From JAWPMT01 sp965601475 (GTDB lineage: Bacteria > Bacteroidota > Bacteroidia > Cytophagales > Cyclobacteriaceae), in contig OZ271832.1 of the NCBI GenBank assembly GCA_965601475.1, forward strand, positions 2,170,001 through 2,234,000: a stretch of 64,000 nt of DNA, given 5' to 3'. Positions within the stretch are counted from its first letter, which is position 1. Every line of letters begins with the position of its first letter. Under the pieces are notes generated by a model. The model was given only the letters and a program-made list of their open reading frames with translations. It ran no database searches and was not told the DNA's origin. Both the position numbers and the translations under genes were made by a program. Below, one piece after another: positions 55,051 to 64,000 of the stretch.

Positions 55051-56268
55051 TTAGCGCAGCTGGTTGACATAGTAAAAATTCATCTGGTCGGAATTGGACT
55101 CCACAATGTCCGGATAACCATCTCCATTGAGATCCCCAAATTGGATATGGTAGGTATCATATCGCTGCTTACTCAGACTGATTTTCGAGAAGCTTTGGCC
55201 AGTACCTTCATTGACATACAGCACATTTCTCTGGCCATCATTACCCACCACAATGTCGATGTCCCCATCCCGGTCAAAGTCCGCCACATCAACCCCATAG
55301 GTCTTATCTCTCTTCCTACTGAGGTCAATGCAATTCTTGAATGTCATACTTTCGTTCCCAAAGCAGATCTGATTTCTTCCTTTGATATTACCTGTGAGCA
55401 GGTCTACGAAGCCATCATTGTCGAAATCTGCCAGGGCGACTGAACGGGTATCATCCTCCCCTGTTCCGAACGGGATTTTCTTCACGAAAGTCATGTCCTC
55501 GTTGAGGTAGATGTAGTTCTGCTGTTCGTTACGATTGGCCAGAATCAGATCATAATCTCCGTCGTCGTCGATGTCAAAAATCAGTACGTCCAGCGTGGCA
55601 TCGTTACCTTCTCCGAAAAAACGAGTCTCTGTGAAATTGCCATTGCCATCGTTGAGGCAGATTTCATTGGCATAAAAGCGGTTGATCACCAGGATATCCT
55701 CATCACCATCACTGTCAATATCACCTATGGTGATGTTTCGCGTGTTGGAATCGGCTTTACCAAAGTCTCCCTTCTCCACGAACTTGCCACTACCGTCATT
55801 GAATAGCAGACTGTTGGGCCTGGAGTCGTTGCCTACAGCAATGTCGGGATCGCCGTCCCCGTCAAAATCACCAATTTTCGCAGCATAGCTGGTGGATTGG
55901 CTGAGGCCAAGTGATTGACCGGAATCGAATGTCCCATCACCCTGATTGAGGTACAATAGATTTTGACCGGGCCAGTGACGCCCATTCGCGACCACAACAT
56001 CTACATCACCATCGTTGTCGACGTCGGCAAGGCTGACGGATGCACTTTTTTGCTTTTTGTCACTGAAAGGGATTGGTTCGTTGAATCTCGTCTGACCAAT
56101 GGCTACGGTAAGAAGCATTTGTAAAAGGAGGGCTGTCGACAGGCGATTCAAGGCAGAGTGAATATTACGTTTATCATACGAAATCCGCGCCGCGTGGGTG
56201 TGGGAAGGCCTCCATGTGAAGAGCACTTTCTTCCAGAAGACTGGCAAAGTTGTTGCAAATCGACCCAT
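55051..56268 (-). CDS. FG-GAP/VCBS repeat protein, secreted
   Basis: 405 residues built of about seven FG-GAP repeats, each with a DxDxDG calcium loop (DVDNDGDVDVVVANG, DFDGDGDPDIAVGN, DIDSDGDEDILVIN, DIDDDGDYDLILAN, DFDNDGFVDLLTGN, DFDRDGDIDIVVGN, DLNGDGYPDIVESN). These form a seven-bladed propeller. The signal stretch (ALLLQMLLTVAIG) lies near residue 55, so the true start may be an internal non-ATG codon. Seven bases downstream of the permease gene. Confidence 0.85.
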   Translation of the reverse strand: MGRFATTLPVFWKKVLFTWRPSHTHAARISYDKRNIHSALNRLSTALLLQMLLTVAIGQTRFNEPIPFSDKKQKSASVSLADVDNDGDVDVVVANGRHWPGQNLLYLNQGDGTFDSGQSLGLSQSTSYAAKIGDFDGDGDPDIAVGNDSRPNSLLFNDGSGKFVEKGDFGKADSNTRNITIGDIDSDGDEDILVINRFYANEICLNDGNGNFTETRFFGEGNDATLDVLIFDIDDDGDYDLILANRNEQQNYIYLNEDMTFVKKIPFGTGEDDTRSVALADFDNDGFVDLLTGNIKGRNQICFGNESMTFKNCIDLSRKRDKTYGVDVADFDRDGDIDIVVGNDGQRNVLYVNEGTGQSFSKISLSKQRYDTYHIQFGDLNGDGYPDIVESNSDQMNFYYVNQLR

Positions 56269-56275
56269 CGAACTC

Positions 56276-58636
56276 TTACTCCAACCTCAGACTATGGACA
56301 GGATTGCTGTTGGCCGAACGCCACGATTGGCTGATGACGAGCAACAACACCATCAGTGACAAGGTAAGCAAGCCAACGAGGAAAAACAGCGGCGACAATT
56401 GTATTCGGTAGCTGAAGTCATTCAACCAATTCGAGGCAAAAAACCATGCCGCAGGTATGGCTACAAGGCTTGCCAAGAAAAGCACTTTGAAAAAAATGAA
56501 TGAGAACCCCGATAAAATACTGAGCAATGGAGCGCCTAAGACCTTGCGGATAGCGATTTCTTTCACTTTCGATTGCTGGATGAATGCCCCAAGGCTCAGT
56601 GTCCCCAGGGAAATCATGACCAGGGTAAGTAGTGTGAAAAGGAAAATGATTTTGCCATTCTTCGTGTCCTCCCTGTGCATGTGTTGGAACGTATCATCCA
56701 AAAACCGGTAAGCCAACGGGTATTTGGGAACATATTGTGACCATATGCGCTCTATTTCAGTCAATACAGCTTTATGATCTCTTCCGGCGAGCTTGACAAC
56801 GAAGGTTTCTTCCCAACCTGTGGCTTGCAGGACCAGCGGTTCGATGGCGCTTTTGAATGATTCGTAGTGATAGTCTTTGACAATACCCAAAATCCGTTTC
56901 CGTATAGCACCTCCGCTTATGGTGATGTCATTTCCCACAATGGATATTTGAGGCCAACCCAGGGCCCTGGCCGCACGCTCATTCAGCAGTACACTGTTTT
57001 CCGCTTCTGATTGGACTTGGGGATCAAACGCATTCCCCTCTACCACCTTCAGATCCAGAAGTGTGATGATGTTCGGCTGGACAAAGGCTGTATTCCATTG
57101 ATATTTTAGCTGGTCAACTTCAAAAGTTTGGACCTCGCACGGACTTGAAGGCAGTCCACCATAGACCATAGACACGCCCTTTACCTCTGCCAGCTGTGCA
57201 ATGGCATTTTTGATATGAGCCCTGTTCTTCCAGGAGTGTTTGTTGGTCGAATTGAAAATCAAAACCTGGTCGGCGTCCAGGCCCACTTCCCTATCCTGCA
57301 TATATTGAAATTGCCACACAATGACCACTGTCAACACCATCAGCACGAATGCGACAACAAACTGGCCACATAACAGTGCATACTGCACCAGGTTGGTTTT
57401 GAGATGTCCCAGCTTACCCGACAATGCAGAGAATGGATTGACCGAGGAAAATACCAATGCCGGAATCACCAGGATCACTGCCGTAAGTACCATTGTGAAC
57501 CCCAGGGACCAAATGGCCAATTGAGGGAGACTGAGCCACTCCAGGTTGAAGCCCATGACCGCCGATAGCGAAGGATAGGTCAAGTAGGCAGCCAGAGCAC
57601 CGATCAACGTGCCTAACAAAGTCATGGCAAATATTTCCAATGCCCAATCCCAAACCAGGGATCTTTTTGATGATCCGAGCAACTTCTTCAAGCCCACTTG
57701 CTTCACTCCTTTGGACAACCTGGCAATACTGAGGTTGGCTGCATTGGCCGCCGTCACCAGCAGTAGAATCGCTGCAATAGCCAGGAGTGTCCTGATCATG
57801 GACCTGTCACCATGTTGGGCGATGTCCGCCATCATGGGTTCATCGAAATATATTGCTGCCAAGGGCTGTAGTTTCAGTGGTGACTTTGAGCCATGTTCTT
57901 CATCGTTAAGGTATTTCCGGGTCAGCAGGTCCAGGCTTTGGTCCATGTTCAACCGCTGCTTCTTCGGGATCTGCATATAAAAAGAAAAGGCATGAGCGTC
58001 TTTGCTGGTGAGGAACCTGCTGGTATAGCCCATGGCAAGATTGTTGACCACAAAGTCCATGTCCAGGTGACTTTTTACAACAGGGTCCGCCAGCACCCCG
58101 GTGACTTCCAGGCGTCCTTTACCCTCGATCTCCAGGAGCTCGCCGAGGGGATTGCTGTCCCCAAAGTACTTCCGAGCCATCCGGGCTGAGACCACACATG
58201 CATTGGGTTGATGCAGTGCGGTTTCTCGATCTCCAAGTCTCAATTCGTAGTCAAGTACCTCAAAAAAATGACGGTCGACATAGTAGACCTTTTTCTCGAA
58301 AAATGTCTGAGCCTCATAGCTTACCAGCTCATCATCGTTATACACCCGTGTCATTTGCGACAAGGGCATTCCAGCTTCAGTATGGATCAATTCATAGAAG
58401 GGACCAGCTAGTGTTGGTGTATGGTAGCTGGCGTTGGGTTCCTGCACCTCCCGCACAATTCTGTATACCTCGTCTGACCTGGAAAAATGTGTATCCGTGG
58501 TCAGTTCACCGCGAACAAAAACATAGATGGTGATGGTGACGCCAAAGGCAACTGCCAATCCTAACACGTTGAGGTAGGAGAAAATGCCGGCTCGAAGGAG
58601 CGTCCTAATGGCCAGTTTGAGCTTGAGTATAACCAT
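56276..58636 (-). CDS. FtsX/MacB-like ABC permease
   Basis: 786 residues. Two halves, each with a MacB-like periplasmic domain. N-terminal helix pair around NVLGLAVAFGVTITIYVFV, first bundle with VKQVGLKKLLGSSKRSL, second bundle with EIAIRKVLGAPLLSI and a C-terminal PVHSLRLE tail typical of this Bacteroidota family. No ATPase neighbour. The upstream region contains the TGTACAAG array, so regulation may be unusual. Confidence 0.9.
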   Translation of the reverse strand: MVILKLKLAIRTLLRAGIFSYLNVLGLAVAFGVTITIYVFVRGELTTDTHFSRSDEVYRIVREVQEPNASYHTPTLAGPFYELIHTEAGMPLSQMTRVYNDDELVSYEAQTFFEKKVYYVDRHFFEVLDYELRLGDRETALHQPNACVVSARMARKYFGDSNPLGELLEIEGKGRLEVTGVLADPVVKSHLDMDFVVNNLAMGYTSRFLTSKDAHAFSFYMQIPKKQRLNMDQSLDLLTRKYLNDEEHGSKSPLKLQPLAAIYFDEPMMADIAQHGDRSMIRTLLAIAAILLLVTAANAANLSIARLSKGVKQVGLKKLLGSSKRSLVWDWALEIFAMTLLGTLIGALAAYLTYPSLSAVMGFNLEWLSLPQLAIWSLGFTMVLTAVILVIPALVFSSVNPFSALSGKLGHLKTNLVQYALLCGQFVVAFVLMVLTVVIVWQFQYMQDREVGLDADQVLIFNSTNKHSWKNRAHIKNAIAQLAEVKGVSMVYGGLPSSPCEVQTFEVDQLKYQWNTAFVQPNIITLLDLKVVEGNAFDPQVQSEAENSVLLNERAARALGWPQISIVGNDITISGGAIRKRILGIVKDYHYESFKSAIEPLVLQATGWEETFVVKLAGRDHKAVLTEIERIWSQYVPKYPLAYRFLDDTFQHMHREDTKNGKIIFLFTLLTLVMISLGTLSLGAFIQQSKVKEIAIRKVLGAPLLSILSGFSFIFFKVLFLASLVAIPAAWFFASNWLNDFSYRIQLSPLFFLVGLLTLSLMVLLLVISQSWRSANSNPVHSLRLE

Positions 58637-58768
58637 AGTTGCTGAGTTTGTGACCTATGAAACAGTAATTGCTACTTTATCCGAAGATAGGGAAAATGCA
58701 CCGTGAACGATGTGAAGCAACTTCCCCACAACCATGGAACCACGCTATTCTCAGAAAACTCCACTTGC

Positions 58769-59004
58769 TGTACAAGAAAATCTCACACATGATAAAATCT
58801 TGTACAACACAGATGGCAACGAACTTGTACAAGAAAAAAACAGTGTATTCAAAACCTTGTACAGATCTGTACAAGAAAAAATTGTTCTTCCAAAAATCTT
58901 GTACAAGGTTGTACAAGGAATCTCTGTACAAGCAAAAAACCTTGTACAGGGATTTCCGGAAAAGTCTGTACAAGAAAATCTTGGCAGTGAAAAAACCTTG
59001 TACA
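58769..59004. repeat. Five-unit array of TGTACAAG-N22/23-CTTGTACA
   Basis: Units at 58769-58806, 58826-58863, 58868-58905, 58910-58948 and 58967-59004. Each starts TGTACAAG and ends CTTGTACA. Four have 22 bases between, one 23. The inner ends are A-rich (AAAA after the left arm in most, AAAA before the right arm). An extra TGTACAAG lies at 58925. Between the second and third units the sequence is the perfect 20-base palindrome CTTGTACAGATCTGTACAAG. Lies between the OGG-like gene end and the permease start, 133-368 bases upstream of the latter. Confidence 0.9.
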
Positions 59005-59077
59005 AAAATCAACATAGGATGCTCGGAAGGACGAAAATGGCTATTGAAGTAAGTTGCAATTGAATGTATCGAGGTGC

Positions 59078-59794
59078 CTATTCCCCGAACAATTTCGAAG
59101 CGAGGTAGACTGCGGTTTCATAATCCTCCTTCGGCTTTCGATTCTTCCACCCTTCGTTGTTACTCAGAAAGTAGTTGTTGTGGAAAGCAAAAAGTGCCCT
59201 TTCCACATTGTGGGGTACCGCAGAATTGAATTCCGTTTTCGAGAAATCCAAGAAAGCCTGGACCACCTCTTCATAGGAGAAGTCCTTTTCAAGCAAGTTA
59301 ATCGTCTTGTACCCCAAGGCCCCGGCTATGCTCGAATCCACAACGATCAGTGGTGTTGGGCTGTGCAGACTCCAGAAGTAGGCATGTTGGCTGGCATAGG
59401 AAGGACCAATTCCGGGGAGTGAGTTAAATATCGCTCTACTCTCAGGACTTCCTTGTCTGGCTTGATTTATCCCATTTGTATAGCTATCAAATAGCTCAGA
59501 GTTCTGCTCCAATTCCAGTCTTGGGATTTTACCATTTTGCGCCTGGACATAGAACATACGCCCCGAGGGTCCACCCCAGGCATAAATGAGATCCACTACA
59601 TGCAGTATCCCGGATTTATCGAGATTTTCAAGGGCTGTCAGCTCAAAAATCTGCTTTGTACATTCATTGATATCACCATCAAATCGAAGGTATTTCAACG
59701 AATTTTTGTTGCTATACACTGGTAACTCGCCAATGCGCTGGCCCCAATCTGCTAACCAAAAATGATAATCAATGGCCGGGAATTGCAGTTTCAT
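59078..59794 (-). CDS. OGG-fold (8-oxoguanine glycosylase-like) protein
   Basis: 238 residues. A helix-hairpin-helix with FNSLPGIGPSYASQHAYFW and the following catalytic Asp in LIVVDSSIAGALG match the HhH-GPD glycosylase plan. Upstream blocks FDGDINECTKQIF and VVDLIYAWGGPSGRMFYV are typical of the unnamed OGG-fold proteins found in defence-like contexts. No Lys at a bifunctional lyase position is obvious to me. The gene follows the SnoaL-like gene by 9 bases. Confidence 0.7.
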   Translation of the reverse strand: MKLQFPAIDYHFWLADWGQRIGELPVYSNKNSLKYLRFDGDINECTKQIFELTALENLDKSGILHVVDLIYAWGGPSGRMFYVQAQNGKIPRLELEQNSELFDSYTNGINQARQGSPESRAIFNSLPGIGPSYASQHAYFWSLHSPTPLIVVDSSIAGALGYKTINLLEKDFSYEEVVQAFLDFSKTEFNSAVPHNVERALFAFHNNYFLSNNEGWKNRKPKEDYETAVYLASKLFGE

Positions 59795-59803
59795 GTCCTT
59801 AAG

Positions 59804-60181
59804 CTAATACATCGTATTGCCATTGGCTGAGCTCTTGGGTATTTGCTGGATGGCGTCCCAGTGCTCACAGATCTTGCCTTCCTCATCAAATCGAAAGAAG
59901 TCCATCGTGACATACTCATCGTTTCCGGGCCATGTCTGATGTGTATGCAAGGCTACCAGATCACCCTGACCTATACATCGTACGAATTCGATGGACTTGT
60001 CGGGATATTCCTGCTGCATACGCTCGAAGTAATCGATGAATCCTCTCAGACCATCCGCCACATCAGGATTATGTTGGATGTACTGATCACCGACATATTT
60101 TTCCAGGGCCTCACGCGGGTTGCCTTCGTAGCCAGTTTGGTAAAAGGCAATGGCGTTTTTCTTATTCTGCTCAATTTGCAT
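59804..60181 (-). CDS. SnoaL-like small protein
   Basis: 125 residues, single SnoaL/NTF2-like domain: EQNKKNAIAFYQTGYEGNPREALEKYVGDQYIQHNPDVADG, then VALHTHQTWPGNDEYVTMDFFRFDEEGKICEHWDAIQ. Conserved His/Asp residues of the COG4922-type family are present. The next gene lies 9 bases downstream, so they may be co-transcribed. Function unknown. Confidence 0.85.
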   Translation of the reverse strand: MQIEQNKKNAIAFYQTGYEGNPREALEKYVGDQYIQHNPDVADGLRGFIDYFERMQQEYPDKSIEFVRCIGQGDLVALHTHQTWPGNDEYVTMDFFRFDEEGKICEHWDAIQQIPKSSANGNTMY

Positions 60182-60287
60182 TACAAGCGGTTTTGGCGAG
60201 ATTGGGCGTCTGATGAAACATACCCATCCTGTAGTGAAATTCCAAATACCTCACCATTCCATTACCACGACGAATCCTGTAGGGAGG

Positions 60288-61199
60288 TTAGGCCACTACA
60301 TCTTCTACCATTTCTTCTTCCAGCTGCGCCTTGATCTTCATGAGGCGTTGCCGTTTTTCCTCGGTCACCTCAGGATATTGCAGATCCAGTGCCTCTACCC
60401 GGCTGCTGATCACGTCGGCTACTACAGCTCTGAGATACCACTTGTTGTCCGCAGGTACCACATACCATGGTGAATGTCTGGTACTGGTGGCATTGAGCAT
60501 GTCCTCATACACTTTGCGGTATTCATCCCAATATTTCCTTTCTTCATAGTCACTGGCGGAGAACTTCCATTGCTTGCCCTCGTTGTTCAGCCGATCCATG
60601 AACCTTCGGAGTTGTTCTTCCTTGGACACGTTGAGGAAGAACTTTATGACGACGGTACCATTCTTGGTAATGCGCTCCTCAAACTCATTGATCTCTTCGA
60701 AACGAGATTTCCAAACCTCTTCCAAAGGTGCATTTCTCAGCTCATTGGGTAGCCATGCATGGGTGAGCAACTCTGGGTGGACCCTCACCACCAATACTTC
60801 TTCGTAGTAGGACCGATTGAAGATGGATATTTTTCCTTTGGGTGGCAGGTACTTATGAGGTCGCCAGAGAAAATGGTGTAATCTTTCTTCCTCCGTAGGT
60901 GCCTTGAAGCTAAATACATCACAGCCCTGGGGATTGATGCCCGACATTACATGCTTGATGGTCCCGTCTTTTCCAGCGGCGTCCAAAGCCTGAAAGACAA
61001 TGAGTACGGAATACTCTTTGCTGGCCCAGATCAACTCTTGGGCATCGGCCAGGTCTGCTATATCTTCCTTGAGGGTGGCCTTACTGTGCTTCTTCCCTTT
61101 GATCTGACCCGTATAGCCAGGATCAAATGAGTCAAGTGGTTTATACTTATCGTACGGCACGATGAATTTCGAGAGGTCAAAGCGATGTTCCTGATCCAT
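60288..61199 (-). CDS. Polyphosphate kinase 2 family protein
   Basis: 303 residues. P-loop VFQALDAAGKDGTIKHVMSG, lid and Walker B region IFNRSYYEEVLVVRVHPELL and RRFMDRLNNEGKQWKFSASDYEERKYW. Class I PPK2 proteins phosphorylate nucleoside diphosphates or AMP/ADP from polyphosphate. Length and motif order are standard. Single gene here, 107 bases upstream of the SnoaL-like gene. Confidence 0.9.
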   Translation of the reverse strand: MDQEHRFDLSKFIVPYDKYKPLDSFDPGYTGQIKGKKHSKATLKEDIADLADAQELIWASKEYSVLIVFQALDAAGKDGTIKHVMSGINPQGCDVFSFKAPTEEERLHHFLWRPHKYLPPKGKISIFNRSYYEEVLVVRVHPELLTHAWLPNELRNAPLEEVWKSRFEEINEFEERITKNGTVVIKFFLNVSKEEQLRRFMDRLNNEGKQWKFSASDYEERKYWDEYRKVYEDMLNATSTRHSPWYVVPADNKWYLRAVVADVISSRVEALDLQYPEVTEEKRQRLMKIKAQLEEEMVEDVVA

Positions 61200-61340
61200 G
61201 GTTTTGGGGATTTTGTTGGACCACTCAACCTACAACCGGGAGCGCTGTTTTCCTATGATATTTGTCATGACATAGGAGTTTTCAAGGCGCCATCAGCTGG
61301 CTAACACACTCGGAATCAGCGGATCAAAGAACCCTCAACC

Positions 61341-62888
61341 CTAGCTCAGCTTGTCTGCCATCACGTTGTAAATCGGATCTTCGATGATGTTGACGTCGAT
61401 GATTTCCTCAGCATTCTTCAGTAACCTTCTACAGTCCGGACTGAGGTGCTTCAGATGAATTTTCTTACCTGCTTCGAAGTATTTTTCGGTGATCTTGTTC
61501 AGCGCTTCTATCCCGGACATATCGGCTACACGGCTTTCCTGGAAGTCGATGATGACTTCACTCGGATCATTGGCGATGTCAAACTTCTCGTTGAAGGCAG
61601 AGACCGAGCCGAAAAACAGCGGTCCATGGATTTCGTAGTGCCTCACGCCTTGCTCATCAACATATTTCCGTGCGCGAATACGCTTTGCGTTTTCCCAGGC
61701 AAAGACGAGCGCTGAGATCACCACGCCAATCAATACCGCCAATGCAAGGTTGTGGAGGAAGACCGTGATGAGCGCCACGGCGATAATAACGATTACGTCA
61801 TGGGTGGGCATTTTGCCAAAGGTTTTTAGGCTGGCCCATTCGAATGTGCCGATGGCCACCATGATCATCAGTCCCGTCAATGCGGCCATAGGGAGTTGCT
61901 CAATCAGATTGGCTCCAAACATGATGAATAGCAACAGCATCACAGAGGCTACAATGCCTGAAAGTCGTGCCCTTGCTCCGGAAGAGATGTTGATCAGACT
62001 TTGGCCGATCATGGCACAGCCACCCATCCCCGAGAAGAAACCAGAAAGTACATTGGCCGTGCCCTGGGCCACACATTCTTTGTTGCCTCTACCGCGTGTT
62101 TGGGTGATCTCATCAATCAAGTTGAGCGTTAGCAGGCTTTCTATCAGGCCGACTCCCGCAATGATCAATGCATAAGGAAGAATGATTTGCAGTGCTTCCA
62201 GCGTAAACGGGACCATTGGCACGTGGAATGGTGGAAAGCCCCCGGAGATGGAGGCGATATCTCCCACAGTTTTGGTGTCAAGGTCAAAACCTAGTGCAAT
62301 ACCAGATACTACCAGAATGGCGGTCAATGAAGCCGGAACCACCTTCGTCACTTTGGGCAGCCCCCAAATGATAAACATCGTAAGCAAAACCAGTCCCAGC
62401 ATCAAAAAGAGCGGCCCTCCAGTCAACCATTGTAGTTCTCCGGTCAAGAGATCCGTTGCTTTGAACTGGTCAAGCTGCGCCATGAATATGACAATCGCCA
62501 GCCCGTTGACGAACCCGAACATGACCGGTTGTGGCACCAGCCGAATGAACTTACCTAGTCGCAACACGCCTGCGCCTACCTGAATGAGGCCCGCCAGTAC
62601 CACAGCCGCAAAAATGTACTCTACGCCATGGGAGATGGCCAGGCTTACGATCACCACTGCCACGGCACCTGTTGCTCCGGAGATCATCCCCGGTCTTCCC
62701 CCAAGGATGGAGGTCACCAGCCCCATCACAAAAGCCGCATAGAGGCCTGTAAGAGGAGATAGACCCGCAATAAGTGCGAAGGCAATTGCCTCCGGGATCA
62801 AGGCCAGCGCTACGGTAAGTCCCGATAGCACCTCATTCTTATAATTCACCTTTTGTCTGAGGTCAAACAGCTGTAAGTAGGGTTTCAT
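61341..62888 (-). CDS. SulP-family anion transporter with STAS domain
   Basis: 515 residues from the ATG at 62888 (the frame runs to 62948 but without signal reason). About ten to twelve transmembrane helices: GLTVALALIPEAIAFALIAGLSPLTGLYAAFVMGL and GGRPGMISGATGAVAVV are typical SulP helix 1-3 motifs. A cytoplasmic STAS domain ends the protein (about residues 430-515; ESRVADMSGIEALNKI). Sulfate, bicarbonate or other anion import likely. Confidence 0.92.
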   Translation of the reverse strand: MKPYLQLFDLRQKVNYKNEVLSGLTVALALIPEAIAFALIAGLSPLTGLYAAFVMGLVTSILGGRPGMISGATGAVAVVIVSLAISHGVEYIFAAVVLAGLIQVGAGVLRLGKFIRLVPQPVMFGFVNGLAIVIFMAQLDQFKATDLLTGELQWLTGGPLFLMLGLVLLTMFIIWGLPKVTKVVPASLTAILVVSGIALGFDLDTKTVGDIASISGGFPPFHVPMVPFTLEALQIILPYALIIAGVGLIESLLTLNLIDEITQTRGRGNKECVAQGTANVLSGFFSGMGGCAMIGQSLINISSGARARLSGIVASVMLLLFIMFGANLIEQLPMAALTGLMIMVAIGTFEWASLKTFGKMPTHDVIVIIAVALITVFLHNLALAVLIGVVISALVFAWENAKRIRARKYVDEQGVRHYEIHGPLFFGSVSAFNEKFDIANDPSEVIIDFQESRVADMSGIEALNKITEKYFEAGKKIHLKHLSPDCRRLLKNAEEIIDVNIIEDPIYNVMADKLS

Positions 62889-63149
62889 TAAGTGTTTTTG
62901 GTGGCCTGAGTTTGGGCCGGTTTGCAAAACAAAGCGGCGAAGATACACTATTTGCTAAGGTTGGGGTGTCCTTTCTGCCGATCGGAAAAAAGTGTACCCG
63001 TAAGAGGATTTAATGACAGGGTGATTAAGGGCCTCATTCGATGAAAAAAGTGGTAGTATCTGGCTGAAAGGTGGTCGTATCTATCCTGGGTTTTTTCCGG
63101 CGGATTTAGGTGGATTGATTTGGATTTGAAATTCAAAATTCAATTTACA

Positions 63150-63842
63150 ATGAGATTAAATGCTTTATTACTAGGACTCTTGGCCACCATCTGTTTTTCC
63201 TTTTCACTCCGGGATACAGATGATCGCTACTATCAGATAGGTTTTGTCTGGGTTAAGAATCCGATCAAGTTTCAGGAATATGCGCAAAGGGCCCTACCCC
63301 TGTTGCCAAAGGATGGACAAATGGTGGTGACGGTACAACCCAACGTATCTTCCCTGGGCGAAAAGACGCCCCACTCTGTAACGGTGTCGAACTATGCCTC
63401 TAAATCGTCACACGATGATTTCTTCTTCAGGAATGAGGCCTACCAAGAGCTGATTCCACTTCGGCAAGAAGCCGCTGAGGTGATTATCATCAACGGGTTC
63501 GACACAAAATTCCACCACTTCCAGCCAGCTTCCAGAGAAGCGCTAATGAACGGTACCTATCACATTGGCTTGGTTTATGGTAAAAGCAAATCGTCCTACT
63601 TCGAAGACTACGAGCAAGTGTACAACCAATACGGCGGCCACACCATGAAGGTATTAAAGCCTGATTTGGTGTCAATTGGTGAGTTTGACCAGCCCGACTA
63701 TGTTGAGATTGTCCATTTCACCTCCCAGTCGGACTATGAAGACATGAAAGAGAGTACTGAATACAAATCACTCGCACAGAAGCACAAGAAGGTGAGGCGA
63801 CAATTCATCTCAGGGCAAACGCCTAAAATGCCTGGCATGTAA
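63150..63842 (+). CDS. Secreted protein with tandem dimeric-barrel-like halves
   Basis: ATG at 63150 gives a signal peptide (RLNALLLGLLATICFSFS); the TTG at 63120 is less likely. Two similar halves: YYQIGFVWVKNPIKFQEYAQRALPLL and YHIGLVYGKSKSSYFEDYEQVYNQYGG begin each, with Pro/Ser-rich continuation. This resembles the dimeric alpha/beta-barrel (DUF1330-like) fold in tandem. Function unknown. The following gene starts one base inside its stop. Confidence 0.7.
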   Translation: MRLNALLLGLLATICFSFSLRDTDDRYYQIGFVWVKNPIKFQEYAQRALPLLPKDGQMVVTVQPNVSSLGEKTPHSVTVSNYASKSSHDDFFFRNEAYQELIPLRQEAAEVIIINGFDTKFHHFQPASREALMNGTYHIGLVYGKSKSSYFEDYEQVYNQYGGHTMKVLKPDLVSIGEFDQPDYVEIVHFTSQSDYEDMKESTEYKSLAQKHKKVRRQFISGQTPKMPGM

Positions 63843-64000
63843 TGAGGACTATCCCACATGTTCAAACCCTCCTCGCCGGACTGGCAGGGGGGTTCGCCTG
63901 GACCATCGTTTCATTTCTAACATTTGGATATCTGGGCAGGTATACGATATTCAATCCAGCGGTGCAAAGCGCCAAGTTTATGGATGTCTTTGTGACCTAC
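63842..64000 (+). CDS. Partial membrane protein (3' end outside window)
   Basis: The ATG at 63842 shares a base with the preceding stop. The 53 codons to the window edge have no stop and code for a hydrophobic N-terminal segment (LLAGLAGGFAWTIVSFLTFGYLG). Likely co-translated with the 63150 gene. Family unknown; DUF-type small membrane protein is possible. Confidence 0.6.
   Translation, partial: MRTIPHVQTLLAGLAGGFAWTIVSFLTFGYLGRYTIFNPAVQSAKFMDVFVTY

Noticed and set aside
58769..59004. CRISPR array
   Set aside because: Repeats are only 8-13 bases, arms are inverted rather than direct, cores are 22 bases and unit gaps vary; no cas genes nearby.
58669..59063. Overlapping ORFs on both strands across the repeat array (LYKK-rich peptides)
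   Set aside because: Frames are open in several directions only because of the TGTACAAG repeats; no credible start or conserved protein pattern.

Overview
The window looks like a chromosomal segment of a Bacteroidota bacterium, most likely a marine or soil Cytophagales relative. Evidence: a SusC/SusD pair, a Por-type (type IX) secretion tail, FISUMP, DUF2807 and DUF547 proteins, long FtsX-like permeases with a PadR regulator, lipobox signal peptides, and weak Shine-Dalgarno sequences. I found no rRNA, tRNA, insertion sequence, prophage or CRISPR array.

Layout. 1-10 kb: 3' part of a TPR-CHAT protease-like gene, a SusC/SusD pair with a terminator, and a type IX secreted propeller/cadherin-like protein. 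10-22 kb: membrane and hypothetical proteins, a secreted esterase, an AraC regulator with a Tat-signal short-chain dehydrogenase, a 600-base gap with unusual short repeats, a stand-alone FtsH N-terminal domain, a membrane AraC regulator, and a nucleotide-signalling-like protein (deoxyribosyltransferase/TIR-like plus SLOG). 22-25 kb: a FecR-like secreted protein with a CHASE2 membrane protein.

25-34 kb is a vitamin B12 locus: MeaB GTPase; a BtuG-like surface propeller and BtuB behind a canonical cobalamin riboswitch; and, divergently, an unknown secreted protein followed by BtuF, BtuC and BtuD. 34-45 kb: a carboxypeptidase-regulatory-like protein, a DUF547 protein, an FAD oxidoreductase with a membrane polyferredoxin (preceded by two abutting perfect palindromes), a PadR/permease pair, a BLUF photoreceptor-lipoprotein-HD operon, and gamma-glutamyltranspeptidase. 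46-50.6 kb: a tight five-gene glycosyltransferase operon. 50.7-64 kb: small hypotheticals, a DUF2807 adhesin-like protein, an alpha/beta hydrolase, a frameshifted membrane gene, a permease/VCBS/NTF2 operon, an OGG-fold glycosylase-like protein, PPK2, a SulP transporter and a partial membrane gene.

The most striking unexplained structure is at 58769-59004: five units of TGTACAAG-N22/23-CTTGTACA lying upstream of a minus-strand FtsX-like permease. Other items worth attention are the TIR/NDT-SLOG fusion, the FtsH-ectodomain orphan, the GAAC/GTTC repeat patch at 16.3-16.56 kb, the BLUF-HD operon and the CHASE2/FecR pair. All functions are inferred by reading the sequence; no database search was run.
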